This document shows, one piece after another, positions 8,899 to 16,760 of a stretch of 64,000 nucleotides of DNA; within the stretch, counting starts at the first letter, position 1, and each line of letters opens with the position of its first letter. This stretch comes from Kitasatospora sp. NBC_00240. Lineage in GTDB: Bacteria > Actinomycetota > Actinomycetes > Streptomycetales > Streptomycetaceae. The notes beneath the pieces are model-generated. The model was not told the DNA's origin and did no database searches. It was given only the letters and a program-made list of their open reading frames with translations. The stretch is from positions 3,286,001 to 3,350,000 of the forward strand of contig NZ_JAPEMU010000001.1 in the NCBI RefSeq assembly GCF_026342405.1. Reading direction: 5' to 3'. The position numbers were made by a program, and so were the translations under genes.

Positions 8899-10626
8899 AT
8901 GGCAGGGGACCACCCGAATCCGGGTACAGGCGACACCTCCGGCGGTACGCCGGAACACCGGGGAGTGTCCCTCGGCCGGAGGCCGGACGCCGATCCGGCC
9001 GCGCTGGCCGACCAGATGACACAGCTCGGCGGCGCGCCCGTCGCGGCCCCCACCGGGCCCCCCGCGGCGCCCGCCCCGGCCCAGGGCGGCGATTACGCCT
9101 ATCAGCCGACCGCCGCGGCCTTCCCCGCCCAGAACGCCCCGTACCAGCCCCAGGCGCCGCAGCCGGCCCCCGGCGCGCCGGTCGGCCCGTTCGACCCGTA
9201 CGCCATGACCCCGCCGCAGCCCTTCCAGGCGCAGCAGACCCCGCCGCCCGCCGCCGGCGGATACGGCTACCCGCCGCAGGCACCCGCGCCCGCGTTCCCG
9301 CAGCAGCCCGGCTACAGCTACCCCGGCCCGGCGGCGCCCGCCCCCCGCAAGCGCAACCCGGTGCTGGTGTACGGCGGAGCGGTCTGCCTGCTGCTGGTGG
9401 TCGCCATCGTCATCGGCCTGTTCGTCCTGTTCGACGGCAAGGACCCGAAGAACCCCACCGCCGGCGGCCCGGCCGGCACCTACAACGTGGCCTGGGCCGC
9501 GCCCAAGGCGCAGGGCTCGCACTCCGCGGGCCTGCTCGGCATCTGGGGCAGCGAGAAGCTGACCGTCCGCGGCGACGAGGGCGGCATCAAGGCGTACACC
9601 AACTCCGACGGCAAGGAGGCCTGGTCGCTCGCGCCGCCGGCCGGCACCAAGGAGTTCTGCTCGATGTCCTACGGCCACAACAGCAAGGGCGTGGCCGCGG
9701 TCGCCCTCAACACCGGCGACGGCGACTGCTCCACCCTCGGGGCGGTCGACATCACCACCGGCCAGCTGCTCTGGTCCAAGAAGATCGACGCCGAGCGGAT
9801 CTACGCACCCACGCTCAGCATCACCGACAAGGTCATCGCGGTCGGCGCCGGCTCCGCCCTCGGCGGCTTCGGCGTGGCCGACGGCTCCCCCGTCTGGACG
9901 TACCAGCCCCGCGAGAAGAACTGCAGCACCTCCGGGGCCAAGGCCGCCGGCGCCAGCGTCGTACTGACCGACCGCTGCTACGGCAGCACCACCACGACCA
10001 AGGCCACCCTCCAGGTGCTGGACGCGGAGACCGGCAGGACCGGCGCCCAGTTCGCGCTGGAGGGCACCAACGAGCGGCTCGGCACGGTGCTCTCCGACAA
10101 GCCGCTGGTGCTGGCGATGTCCGGCGGCACCGGCGGCGACTACGTGGTGGGCTTCGACTCCGCCGGCAAGCCGATGGCCAAGGTCCCGGCCAAGGAGGCC
10201 GGCAGCGACAGCCTGCGGTTCTCCGACTCCTCGGACGCCTTCACGCTCAACGTGGTGAGCGGCACCACGCTGTACGTCCAGGCCGGCAGCAGCAGCAAGC
10301 CGTCGATCGAGGCCTACGACCTGACCGCCGGCAAGAAGCTCTGGGAGCAGAACGGCGGCAGTGAGCAGGGCCTGCGGCTGGTCTCCGGCACCGACAAGGA
10401 CGGCGCGGTGCGGGCCGTCGCCGCCAACGGGTACAGCAAGCCCGGAAAGCTGGTGACGCTCGGCAAGGCCGACGGCGCCGTCACCGAGCTCGGCCCGGTC
10501 GCCAAGCCGAAGTCCGGCACGCTGATCTACAGCATCACCGAGTTCGTGGTCACCGACAACGGCTCGCTGCTGGCCTTCCCGAAGACCAGCAGCGGCGAAC
10601 CCGTCATCAGGTTCACCAAGGGCTGA
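8899..10626 (+). CDS. Membrane-anchored PQQ/WD-like beta-propeller protein, function unknown
   Basis: 575 residues. The first ~150 residues are a disordered Pro/Ala/Gln/Tyr-rich cytoplasmic region (repeated YQP, PQAP, PPQ). One strong membrane helix follows at about 155-175 (LVYGGAVCLLLVVAIVIGLFVLF). The extracellular part has repeating beta-blade segments such as GAVDITTGQLLWSKK, GVADGSPVWTYQ and EAYDLTAGKKLWEQ, each ending in a Trp-bearing strand, as in PQQ-binding-like propellers. Such proteins are common in streptomycetes next to unrelated genes and their role is unknown; a scaffold or sensor at the envelope is possible. It is monocistronic, ending at a strong hairpin. Confidence 0.8.
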   Translation: MAGDHPNPGTGDTSGGTPEHRGVSLGRRPDADPAALADQMTQLGGAPVAAPTGPPAAPAPAQGGDYAYQPTAAAFPAQNAPYQPQAPQPAPGAPVGPFDPYAMTPPQPFQAQQTPPPAAGGYGYPPQAPAPAFPQQPGYSYPGPAAPAPRKRNPVLVYGGAVCLLLVVAIVIGLFVLFDGKDPKNPTAGGPAGTYNVAWAAPKAQGSHSAGLLGIWGSEKLTVRGDEGGIKAYTNSDGKEAWSLAPPAGTKEFCSMSYGHNSKGVAAVALNTGDGDCSTLGAVDITTGQLLWSKKIDAERIYAPTLSITDKVIAVGAGSALGGFGVADGSPVWTYQPREKNCSTSGAKAAGASVVLTDRCYGSTTTTKATLQVLDAETGRTGAQFALEGTNERLGTVLSDKPLVLAMSGGTGGDYVVGFDSAGKPMAKVPAKEAGSDSLRFSDSSDAFTLNVVSGTTLYVQAGSSSKPSIEAYDLTAGKKLWEQNGGSEQGLRLVSGTDKDGAVRAVAANGYSKPGKLVTLGKADGAVTELGPVAKPKSGTLIYSITEFVVTDNGSLLAFPKTSSGEPVIRFTKG

Positions 10627-10634
10627 GTCAGGAG

Positions 10635-10677
10635 CCGTCGCGGGGCCGGGCCGGCACGACCGCCCGGCCCGCGACGG
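10635..10677 (+). terminator. Terminator hairpin after the beta-propeller gene
   Basis: A 16-bp inverted repeat (CCGTCGCGGG arm, one bulged G) at 10635-10651 and 10662-10677, starting 9 bp after the stop codon. Confidence 0.75.
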
Positions 10678-10768
10678 CGGGCCCGCCCGGCCCCGGGTAT
10701 TCCCCCGCTGCGGCCCTCCGGCCATGGGAGGATGCGGAGCATCCCTGCCTGACGAAGGAGTCCTGCGA

Positions 10769-13360
10769 GTGCCTGGCACAAACCTGACCCGTGAGGAGGC
10801 CCGCACCCGGGCCCAGCTCCTCCACGTGGACGCGTACGACATCGAGCTCGACCTGAGCTCGGCCCGCGAAGGAGGCACCTTCCGGTCCACCACCGTGGTC
10901 CGGTTCAGCGCCAGCACCCCCGGCGCGTCCAGCTTCATCGACCTGGTGGCGCCCGGCGTCAGCGAGATCGTGCTCAACGGCGAGAGCCTGCCGGTGGAGA
11001 ACTTCGCCGACAGCCGGATCGCCCTGCCCGCCCTGCGGGCCGAGAACGAGCTTCGCGTGGTCGCCGACTGCGCCTACACCAACACCGGCGAGGGGCTGCA
11101 CCGTTTCGTCGACCCGGTCGACGGCGAGACCTACCTCTACACCCAGTTCGAGGTCCCGGACGCCCGCCGCGTCTTCGCCTCCTTCGAACAGCCGGACCTC
11201 AAGGCCGCGTTCCGGTTCACCGTGACCGCCCCCACCGGCTGGGTCGTCGTCTCCAACTCCCCCACCCCGACCCCGGTCGGCGAAGGCCCCACCCAGGTGT
11301 GGGAGTTCGAGCCCACCGGCCGGATCTCCTCGTACATCACCGCGCTGATCGCCGGCCCGTACGTCGGCGTCTTCGACAGTTACGAGAACGGCGCCCAGAA
11401 GGTGCCGCTCGGTGTCTACTGCCGGCCGTCACTGCGTGAGTTCCTGGACGCCGACGCCGTCTTCGCCGTCACCAAGCAGGGGTTCGACTACTTCCAGGAG
11501 AAGTTCGACTTCGCCTACCCCTTCGCCAAGTACGACCAGCTCTTCGTCCCGGAGTTCAACGCCGGCGCGATGGAGAACGCGGGCGCCGTCACGCTGCGCG
11601 ACCAGTACGTGTTCCGGTCCAAGGTGACCGACGCCGCGTACGAGTCGCGGGCCGCGACCATCCTGCACGAGCTGGCCCACATGTGGTTCGGCGACCTGGT
11701 CACCATGGAGTGGTGGAACGACCTCTGGCTGAACGAGTCGTTCGCGACCTTCGCCGAGGCCGTCTGCCAGGCCGAGGCCCCCGGCTCCAAGTGGCCGCAC
11801 TCCTGGACCACCTTCGCCAACCAGATGAAGACCTGGGCCTACCGCCAGGACCAGCTCCCCTCCACCCACCCGATCATGGCCGAGATCAACGATCTCGAGG
11901 ACGTCATGGTCAACTTCGACGGCATCACCTACGCCAAGGGCGCCTCGGTGCTCAAGCAGCTGGTGGCGTACGTCGGACAGGACGCCTTCTTCAAGGGCGT
12001 CCAGGCCTACTTCAAGCGCCACGCCTGGGGCAACACCCGCCTCAGCGACCTGCTCGGCGCCCTGGAGGAGACCAGCGGCCGCGACCTCGGCGCCTGGTCC
12101 AAGGCCTGGCTGGAGACCGCCGGCATCAACATCCTGCGCCCCGAGCTGACGCTGGCCGCCGACGGCACCATCGAGTCGCTCACCGTCCTGCAGGAGGCCC
12201 CCGCGCTGCCCGCCGGCGCCAAGGGCGAGGCCGTGCTGCGCCCGCACCGGATCGCCATCGGCGCCTACGAGCTGCAGGACGGCAGGCTCGTCCGCACCGA
12301 GCGGATCGAGCTGGACGTCGACGGGGCCCGCACCGCCGTGCCGCAGCTGGCCGGCCGCCGCAAGCCCGCCGTGCTGCTGCTCAACGACGACGACCTGTCG
12401 TACGCCAAGGTCCGCCTGGACGAGGACTCGCTGGCCTTCGTCACCGAGCACCTCGGCGCCTTCGCCGACTCGCTGCCGCGCGCCCTGTGCTGGGCCTCCG
12501 CCTGGGACATGACCCGCGACGGCGAGCTGGCCGCCCGCGACTACCTGACGCTGGCCCTCTCCGGCCTGCCCCGGGAGTCCGACATCGGCGTCGTCCAGTC
12601 GGTGCACCGCCAGGTCCGCGCCGCGCTGGACGTCTACACCGACCCGGCCTGGCGCGAGCAGGGCCTCGGCCGCTGGGCCGCCGCCGCCGAGGAGCAGCTG
12701 CGCGCCGCCGAGCCCGGCAGCGACCACCAGCTGGCCTGGACCCGCGCCCTGGCCGCCGTCGCCCGCACCGACGGGCAGCTCGCGCTGCTCGCCGGCCTGC
12801 TGGACGGCTCGGTCGAGCTGAAGGGCCTGGCCGTCGACACCGAGCTGCGCTGGACGCTGCTCGGCCGGCTGGCCGCCGCCGGCCGCGCCGACGACCAGGC
12901 CATCGAGGCCGAGCTCGCCCGGGACCGCACGGCCGCCGGCGAGGAGCACGCCGCGACCTGCCGCGCCGCCCGGCCGACCGCCGCCGCCAAGGCGGAGGCC
13001 TGGGCCTCGGTCGTCGAGTCGGACAAGCTGACCAACTACATGCAGGACGCGGTCATCGCCGGCTTCGTCGACTCGGACCAGCGCGAGCTGCTCGCGCCCT
13101 ACACCGCCAAGTACTTCGCGGCGGTCAAGGACGTCTGGGAGAGCCGCAGCCACGAGATCGCGCAGCAGATCGTGGTCGGGCTGTACCCCTCCGTCCAGGT
13201 CGAGCAGGCCACCCTGGACGCCACCGACGCCTGGCTGGCCTCGGCCGAACCGGTGCCGGCCCTGCGCCGCCAGGTCGTGGAGGCCCGCGACGGCGTCCAG
13301 CGCGCCCTGCGGGCCCAGGCCGCCGACCGGGCGGCGGGCGCCCGGGAGCTGGGGCACTGA
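10769..13360 (+). CDS. pepN: Aminopeptidase N (M1 zinc metallopeptidase)
   Basis: 863 residues, the size of actinobacterial PepN. It removes N-terminal amino acids from peptides in the cytosol. The exopeptidase motif GAMENAG lies near residue 265. The zinc site is HELAH (His300, Glu301, His304) with the third ligand Glu323 in NESFA, exactly spaced for M1. A C-terminal ERAP1-like helical domain follows. The frame is open 45 bp further upstream, but GAAGGAG at 10754-10760 sets GTG 10769 as start. Monocistronic, ending in a strong hairpin. The stop codon is followed by three 8-bp GGTACTGA-type repeats that add out-of-frame or in-frame TGA codons. Confidence 0.95.
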   Translation: MPGTNLTREEARTRAQLLHVDAYDIELDLSSAREGGTFRSTTVVRFSASTPGASSFIDLVAPGVSEIVLNGESLPVENFADSRIALPALRAENELRVVADCAYTNTGEGLHRFVDPVDGETYLYTQFEVPDARRVFASFEQPDLKAAFRFTVTAPTGWVVVSNSPTPTPVGEGPTQVWEFEPTGRISSYITALIAGPYVGVFDSYENGAQKVPLGVYCRPSLREFLDADAVFAVTKQGFDYFQEKFDFAYPFAKYDQLFVPEFNAGAMENAGAVTLRDQYVFRSKVTDAAYESRAATILHELAHMWFGDLVTMEWWNDLWLNESFATFAEAVCQAEAPGSKWPHSWTTFANQMKTWAYRQDQLPSTHPIMAEINDLEDVMVNFDGITYAKGASVLKQLVAYVGQDAFFKGVQAYFKRHAWGNTRLSDLLGALEETSGRDLGAWSKAWLETAGINILRPELTLAADGTIESLTVLQEAPALPAGAKGEAVLRPHRIAIGAYELQDGRLVRTERIELDVDGARTAVPQLAGRRKPAVLLLNDDDLSYAKVRLDEDSLAFVTEHLGAFADSLPRALCWASAWDMTRDGELAARDYLTLALSGLPRESDIGVVQSVHRQVRAALDVYTDPAWREQGLGRWAAAAEEQLRAAEPGSDHQLAWTRALAAVARTDGQLALLAGLLDGSVELKGLAVDTELRWTLLGRLAAAGRADDQAIEAELARDRTAAGEEHAATCRAARPTAAAKAEAWASVVESDKLTNYMQDAVIAGFVDSDQRELLAPYTAKYFAAVKDVWESRSHEIAQQIVVGLYPSVQVEQATLDATDAWLASAEPVPALRRQVVEARDGVQRALRAQAADRAAGARELGH

Positions 13361-13385
13361 GGTACTGAGGTACTGAGGTACTCGT

Positions 13386-13432
13386 GAGCGGGCCGGTGTC
13401 GGAGGTGGTCCACCTCCGGCACCGGCCCGCTC
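13386..13432 (+). terminator. Strong terminator hairpin after pepN
   Basis: Near-perfect inverted repeat of over 20 bp (GAGCGGGCCGGTG arm at 13386-13398, CACCGGCCCGCTC at 13420-13432, plus an inner CGGAGGTG/CACCTCCG stem) with a tiny loop. Confidence 0.85.
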
Positions 13433-13549
13433 CGGCGTTCCCGGCCCCGAATCCCGCGTTCCCGCACCTCGCTCTGTCGATCCCGTAGGGATTTTCAAAG
13501 GAAACGCCCATCTTCCGATGGCACGCTGGCTCGCCAAGGAGGCCAGCCC

Positions 13550-14932
13550 ATGACCACTCCCGCCACCACCCCCCGACCGGCCCGCCGGACGCCCCGGCGC
13601 CCGTCGCACCGGCCCCGGCTGCCCGCCGACACCCTCGCCACCACCGTCCTCGCCCTCGTCGGGGCGGGCGCGGCCGCCGTGCTGGCGCTCTGGTGGCAGG
13701 ACACCCGGTCGATCAGCGGCGCGGACCAGTGGCTGACCGGCGCCGGGCGGATCACCGGCCTGCTGGCCGGCTGCACCGCGCCCGTCCTGATCCTGCTGAC
13801 GGCCCGGCTCCCGCCGCTGGAACGCGGCCTCGGCGCGGACCGCCTCACCCGCTGGCACGCCGCCGGCGGCCGCTACCTGGTCGGCCTGCTCACCGTCCAC
13901 GTGCTCACGATCGTCTGGGGCTACGCACTGACCGTGCACCGGAACGTGGCCGGTGAGGCCGTCGACATCGTGCTGCACTACCCGGACATGCTGAAGGCGA
14001 CCTTCGCCACCCTGCTGATGCTCGGCGTCGGCGCCGTCTCGGCCCGGGCCGCCCGCCGCCGGATCGGCTACGACACCTGGTACCACCTGCACCTGACGAC
14101 CTACCTGGCGGTCGCCCTCGGCTTCGGCCACCAGCTCACCAACGGCGCCGACCTCGGCCCCGGGCCCGCCCGGGCCTGCTGGTACGCGCTGTACCTGGGC
14201 ACCGCCGCCGCGGTCGGCTGGTACCGGCTGGCCGTCCCCGCCCTGCGCGACCGGCGGCACCGGCTGCGGGTCGCCGAAGTGCGGCCCGAGGCGCCCGGGG
14301 TCGTCTCGGTCTTCGTCACCGGGCGCCGGCTGCCGGAGCTGCGGGCCGAGGCCGGCCAGTTCTTCCGGCTGCAGTTCCAGGCGCCCGGCCTGCGCTGGAC
14401 GGCCAACCCGTACTCGCTGTCCGCGCCGCCGCACCCCGACTTCCTGCGCTTCACCGTGAAGGACCTCGGCCGTCACAGCGCCGCCGTGGCGGCCCTGCGC
14501 CCCGGCACCGCCGTCCGCGCCGAGGGCCCGTACGGCGCGCTCACCGCCCACCGGGTCCGCGACCGGGGCCGGCCGGTGCTGCTGCTCGCGGCCGGGGTGG
14601 GGATCACGCCGCTGCGGGCGCTGTTCGAGAGCCTGCCCGCGCCGCGCGGCGCACTGACCCTGGTCTACCGGGCGAGCAGCGCGGCGGACGTGCTGTTCCG
14701 GGCGGAGCTGGCCACGGTCGCGGCCGCGCGCGGCGCCCGGGTGCACTACCTGCTCGGCCCGCGCGCGGAGGTCGGGGACACCGGCGCCGCGCTCGCCCGG
14801 CTGGTGCCGGGGCTGGCCCGGCACGAGGTGTTCCTCTGCGGACCGGACGCGTTGGCCGAGGCCACCGTCCGGGCGCTGCGGGCGGCCGGCGTGCCGCGCG
14901 GGCGCATCCACCACGAGTCGTTCAGCTTGTGA
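13550..14932 (+). CDS. Ferric-reductase-like transmembrane flavoprotein oxidoreductase
   Basis: 460 residues. The N-terminal half has about six membrane helices with paired histidines (TRWHAAGGRYLVG, LTVHVLTI, WYHLHLTT, FGHQL) that fit haem ligation in ferric-reductase-like domains. The C-terminal half is a ferredoxin-NADP reductase fold: FAD motif NPYSLS, nucleotide-binding LLLAAGVGITPLRAL, and FLCGPDAL near the end. It would pass electrons from cytosolic NAD(P)H across the membrane. GGAGG is seven bases before ATG 13550. The next two genes (FMN-binding protein and ApbE) follow closely, so the likely electron acceptor is the flavinylated extracellular domain encoded just downstream. Confidence 0.88.
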   Translation: MTTPATTPRPARRTPRRPSHRPRLPADTLATTVLALVGAGAAAVLALWWQDTRSISGADQWLTGAGRITGLLAGCTAPVLILLTARLPPLERGLGADRLTRWHAAGGRYLVGLLTVHVLTIVWGYALTVHRNVAGEAVDIVLHYPDMLKATFATLLMLGVGAVSARAARRRIGYDTWYHLHLTTYLAVALGFGHQLTNGADLGPGPARACWYALYLGTAAAVGWYRLAVPALRDRRHRLRVAEVRPEAPGVVSVFVTGRRLPELRAEAGQFFRLQFQAPGLRWTANPYSLSAPPHPDFLRFTVKDLGRHSAAVAALRPGTAVRAEGPYGALTAHRVRDRGRPVLLLAAGVGITPLRALFESLPAPRGALTLVYRASSAADVLFRAELATVAAARGARVHYLLGPRAEVGDTGAALARLVPGLARHEVFLCGPDALAEATVRALRAAGVPRGRIHHESFSL

Positions 14933-15018
14933 AGTCCGGCTCGCCCCCCCCGGGGGGGCCGGCCGCCTACCCATCTGCCATCAGCACCACCGCCTACAGA
15001 TCCTCATCGGGAGTCACC

Positions 15019-15507
15019 GTGCGCAGAGCCGTCGTCGCCAGCAGCGCCACCGTGGCCGGCATAGTCCTGCTGCTCTCGCTCAAGCCGCACGAGGCGGCCA
15101 CCACCCCGGCCGCCATCGGCACGGACACCGGTACGGGGGCGGGGGCCGGCACCGGTACGGGGTCCGGCACCGGTGCCGAGGCCGATGCCGCGAGCCCGTC
15201 CGCCGGGACGGGCGCCGCCGCCGGGACCGTCCGGACGGTCACCGGGACCGCCGCCAACACCCGGTTCGGCCCGGTCCAGGTCAAGGTCACCCTGGACGGC
15301 ACGAAGATCACCAAGGTGGAGGCGATCCAGTACCCCACGCAGGACCGGCGCGACCAGGAGATCAACAGCTACGCGGTGCCCCTGCTCGACCAGGAGGCCG
15401 TCGACGCGCAGAGCGCCGACATCGACGTCGTCTCCGGCGCCACCTTCACCAGCCAGGGCTACACCACCTCGCTGCAGAGCGCCCTCGACCAGGCGGCCGG
15501 CCGATGA
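15019..15507 (+). CDS. Extracytoplasmic FMN-binding domain protein (ApbE substrate)
   Basis: About 162 residues. A basic N-terminus and hydrophobic segment (VVASSATVAGIVLLLSL) form a signal peptide or anchor, followed by a Gly/Thr/Ala-rich linker of repeated GTGAGTGTGSGT type and then an FMN_bind domain. The domain contains DVVSGAT at residues 136-142, the consensus at which ApbE attaches FMN covalently to the Thr (Thr142). The likely role is to carry electrons outside the membrane, received from the preceding oxidoreductase. GTG 15019 with GGGAG at 15008-15012 is the chosen start; an in-frame GTG at 14929 overlapping the previous stop would add 30 residues ahead of the signal. It overlaps apbE by four bases. 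Confidence 0.87.
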   Translation: MRRAVVASSATVAGIVLLLSLKPHEAATTPAAIGTDTGTGAGAGTGTGSGTGAEADAASPSAGTGAAAGTVRTVTGTAANTRFGPVQVKVTLDGTKITKVEAIQYPTQDRRDQEINSYAVPLLDQEAVDAQSADIDVVSGATFTSQGYTTSLQSALDQAAGR

Positions 15508-16379
15508 CCGCCCCCGCCTCGCCGAGCGCCCTGCCCGCCACGTCGCTCCGCGTCGTACCGTCCACCACGTCGTTCCGTGTCGTGCGGCCCACCGCCGGGC
15601 CCGGCGCCCCGCTGCGGCACGCCGAGCACGTGATGGGCACCGTGTTCTCGTTCACCGTCCGCGACGCGGGACAGGGCGCCCGGCGGGCCGGCATCGAGGC
15701 CGCCCTGCGGCGGGCCGTGGACCGGCTGCACCGGATCGACCAGGTCTTCTCCCCGTACTGGCGGGACAGCCAGGTCAGCCGGCTGGCCCGGGCCGAGACC
15801 ACCCTCGCCGGCTGCGACCCGGAGCTCGCCGAGGTGCTCGACCGCTGCCGGGAGGTCGCCGGCGAGACCGACGGCTGGTTCACCGCCCACCCCGGCGGGC
15901 AGCTGGACCCTAGCGGCTGGGTGAAGGGCTGGGCCGTGGAGGAGGCCGCCGGGCTGCTCCGCGCGGCGGGGGCGACGGACCTCAGCGTCTCCGGCGGCGG
16001 GGACGTCCAGTGCGTCGGCGGCCCGTGGCGGGTCGGGATCGCCCACCCGACCAGGCCCGGCGCCCTCACCGCGGTGGTGGCGGGCCACGACCTGGCGGTC
16101 GCCACCTCCGGCACGGCCGAGCGCGGCCCGCACATCCTGGACCCGCACAGCGGCCGGCCGGCCACCGGCCTGCTGTCGCTCACTTTGGTCGGCCGGGGAC
16201 TGGCCCGCACCGACGCCTGGGCCACGGCGGCCTTCGCGATGGGCCCCCGGCGCGGCCTGGCCTGGGCCGAGGCGCGCGCCGGCGTCGAGGCGCTGGCGAT
16301 CCTGCCGGACGGCCGCAAGCGCTGGACGAGCGGCTTCCCCGCCCTGGTCGCGCCGGGCGTCCCGCTCGGGCGGGCCTGA
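15504..16379 (+). CDS. apbE: FAD:protein FMN transferase
   Basis: 291 residues. ApbE enzymes use FAD and Mg to attach FMN through a phosphoester to Thr or Ser of partner proteins. Visible are HVMGTVFSF at the N-terminal domain, the DQVFSPYWRDSQVSRL region, GGGDVQCVGGPWRVGIAHP, the SGTAERG segment with the HI(L)DP motif, and the ATAAFAMG region. The start overlaps the FMN-binding gene (ATGA), so enzyme and substrate are translationally coupled. Oddity: the first 40 residues have no clear signal peptide and contain a small duplication (TSLRVVPS/TSFRVVRP), so cytoplasmic or Tat-independent localisation is unclear. It ends before a bidirectional hairpin. Confidence 0.9.
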   Translation: MTAPASPSALPATSLRVVPSTTSFRVVRPTAGPGAPLRHAEHVMGTVFSFTVRDAGQGARRAGIEAALRRAVDRLHRIDQVFSPYWRDSQVSRLARAETTLAGCDPELAEVLDRCREVAGETDGWFTAHPGGQLDPSGWVKGWAVEEAAGLLRAAGATDLSVSGGGDVQCVGGPWRVGIAHPTRPGALTAVVAGHDLAVATSGTAERGPHILDPHSGRPATGLLSLTLVGRGLARTDAWATAAFAMGPRRGLAWAEARAGVEALAILPDGRKRWTSGFPALVAPGVPLGRA

Positions 16380-16418
16380 CCCCGGAGCCGCGCCGGCCCG
16401 ATCCGCCCCGGCCCGACA

Positions 16419-16462
16419 TACGACTGCCCCGCCGGCCACGGTGGGCGGGCGGGGCAGTCGTA
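16419..16462. terminator. Bidirectional terminator between apbE and the small membrane gene
   Basis: Perfect 15-bp inverted repeat TACGACTGCCCCGCC (16419-16433) with its complement at 16448-16462, 14-base loop, between two convergent genes. Confidence 0.8.
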
Positions 16463-16483
16463 CGGCGTGACGGGCGGGAGGCG

Positions 16484-16717
16484 CTACTTCTTCTTGTCCT
16501 TGCCGACCACCGACGGCAGCATGACCAGACCGGCGATCACCAGGAACAGCACGATCGGGAGTGCCACGTACAGGCCGAGGGTCTGGGCAACACTCAGACC
16601 TGCGCCCGGGTCGTCGCCGTCGTCCCGGGTCAGGGCCATGGCGGGCGACGACATCAGCATCATCAGCGTGGCCGCTGCGGAGACCGCACCGGCGCGCAAA
16701 GCGTTCCTCTTGTCCAC
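16484..16717 (-). CDS. Small exported membrane protein, unknown function
   Basis: 77 residues. A cleavable-type signal (basic start, SAAATLMMLMSSPAMA) precedes a short acidic linker (DDGDDPGAG) and one C-terminal membrane helix (YVALPIVLFLVIAGLVML) ending in a lysine tail (GKDKKK). This topology (signal, short outside loop, anchor, basic cytoplasmic tail) is typical of conserved small streptomycete membrane proteins of unknown function. GTG start at 16717. It lies 43 bp downstream of malQ on the same strand direction but upstream in map terms, so the two converge on apbE; co-transcription with malQ is possible because malQ reads toward it. Confidence 0.75.
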   Translation of the reverse strand: MDKRNALRAGAVSAAATLMMLMSSPAMALTRDDGDDPGAGLSVAQTLGLYVALPIVLFLVIAGLVMLPSVVGKDKKK

Positions 16718-16760
16718 GTTTCCACCGTACCGGCCCCTTACCCGGGGCCGCGCGCCGGGG

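Noticed and set aside
13361..13384. Three 8-bp GGTACTGA repeats after the pepN stop
   Set aside because: Recorded as a curiosity; too short to claim a function beyond extra stop codons.
11429..14974. Long minus-strand frame antisense to pepN and the oxidoreductase
   Set aside because: Shadow frame; no recognisable protein features.
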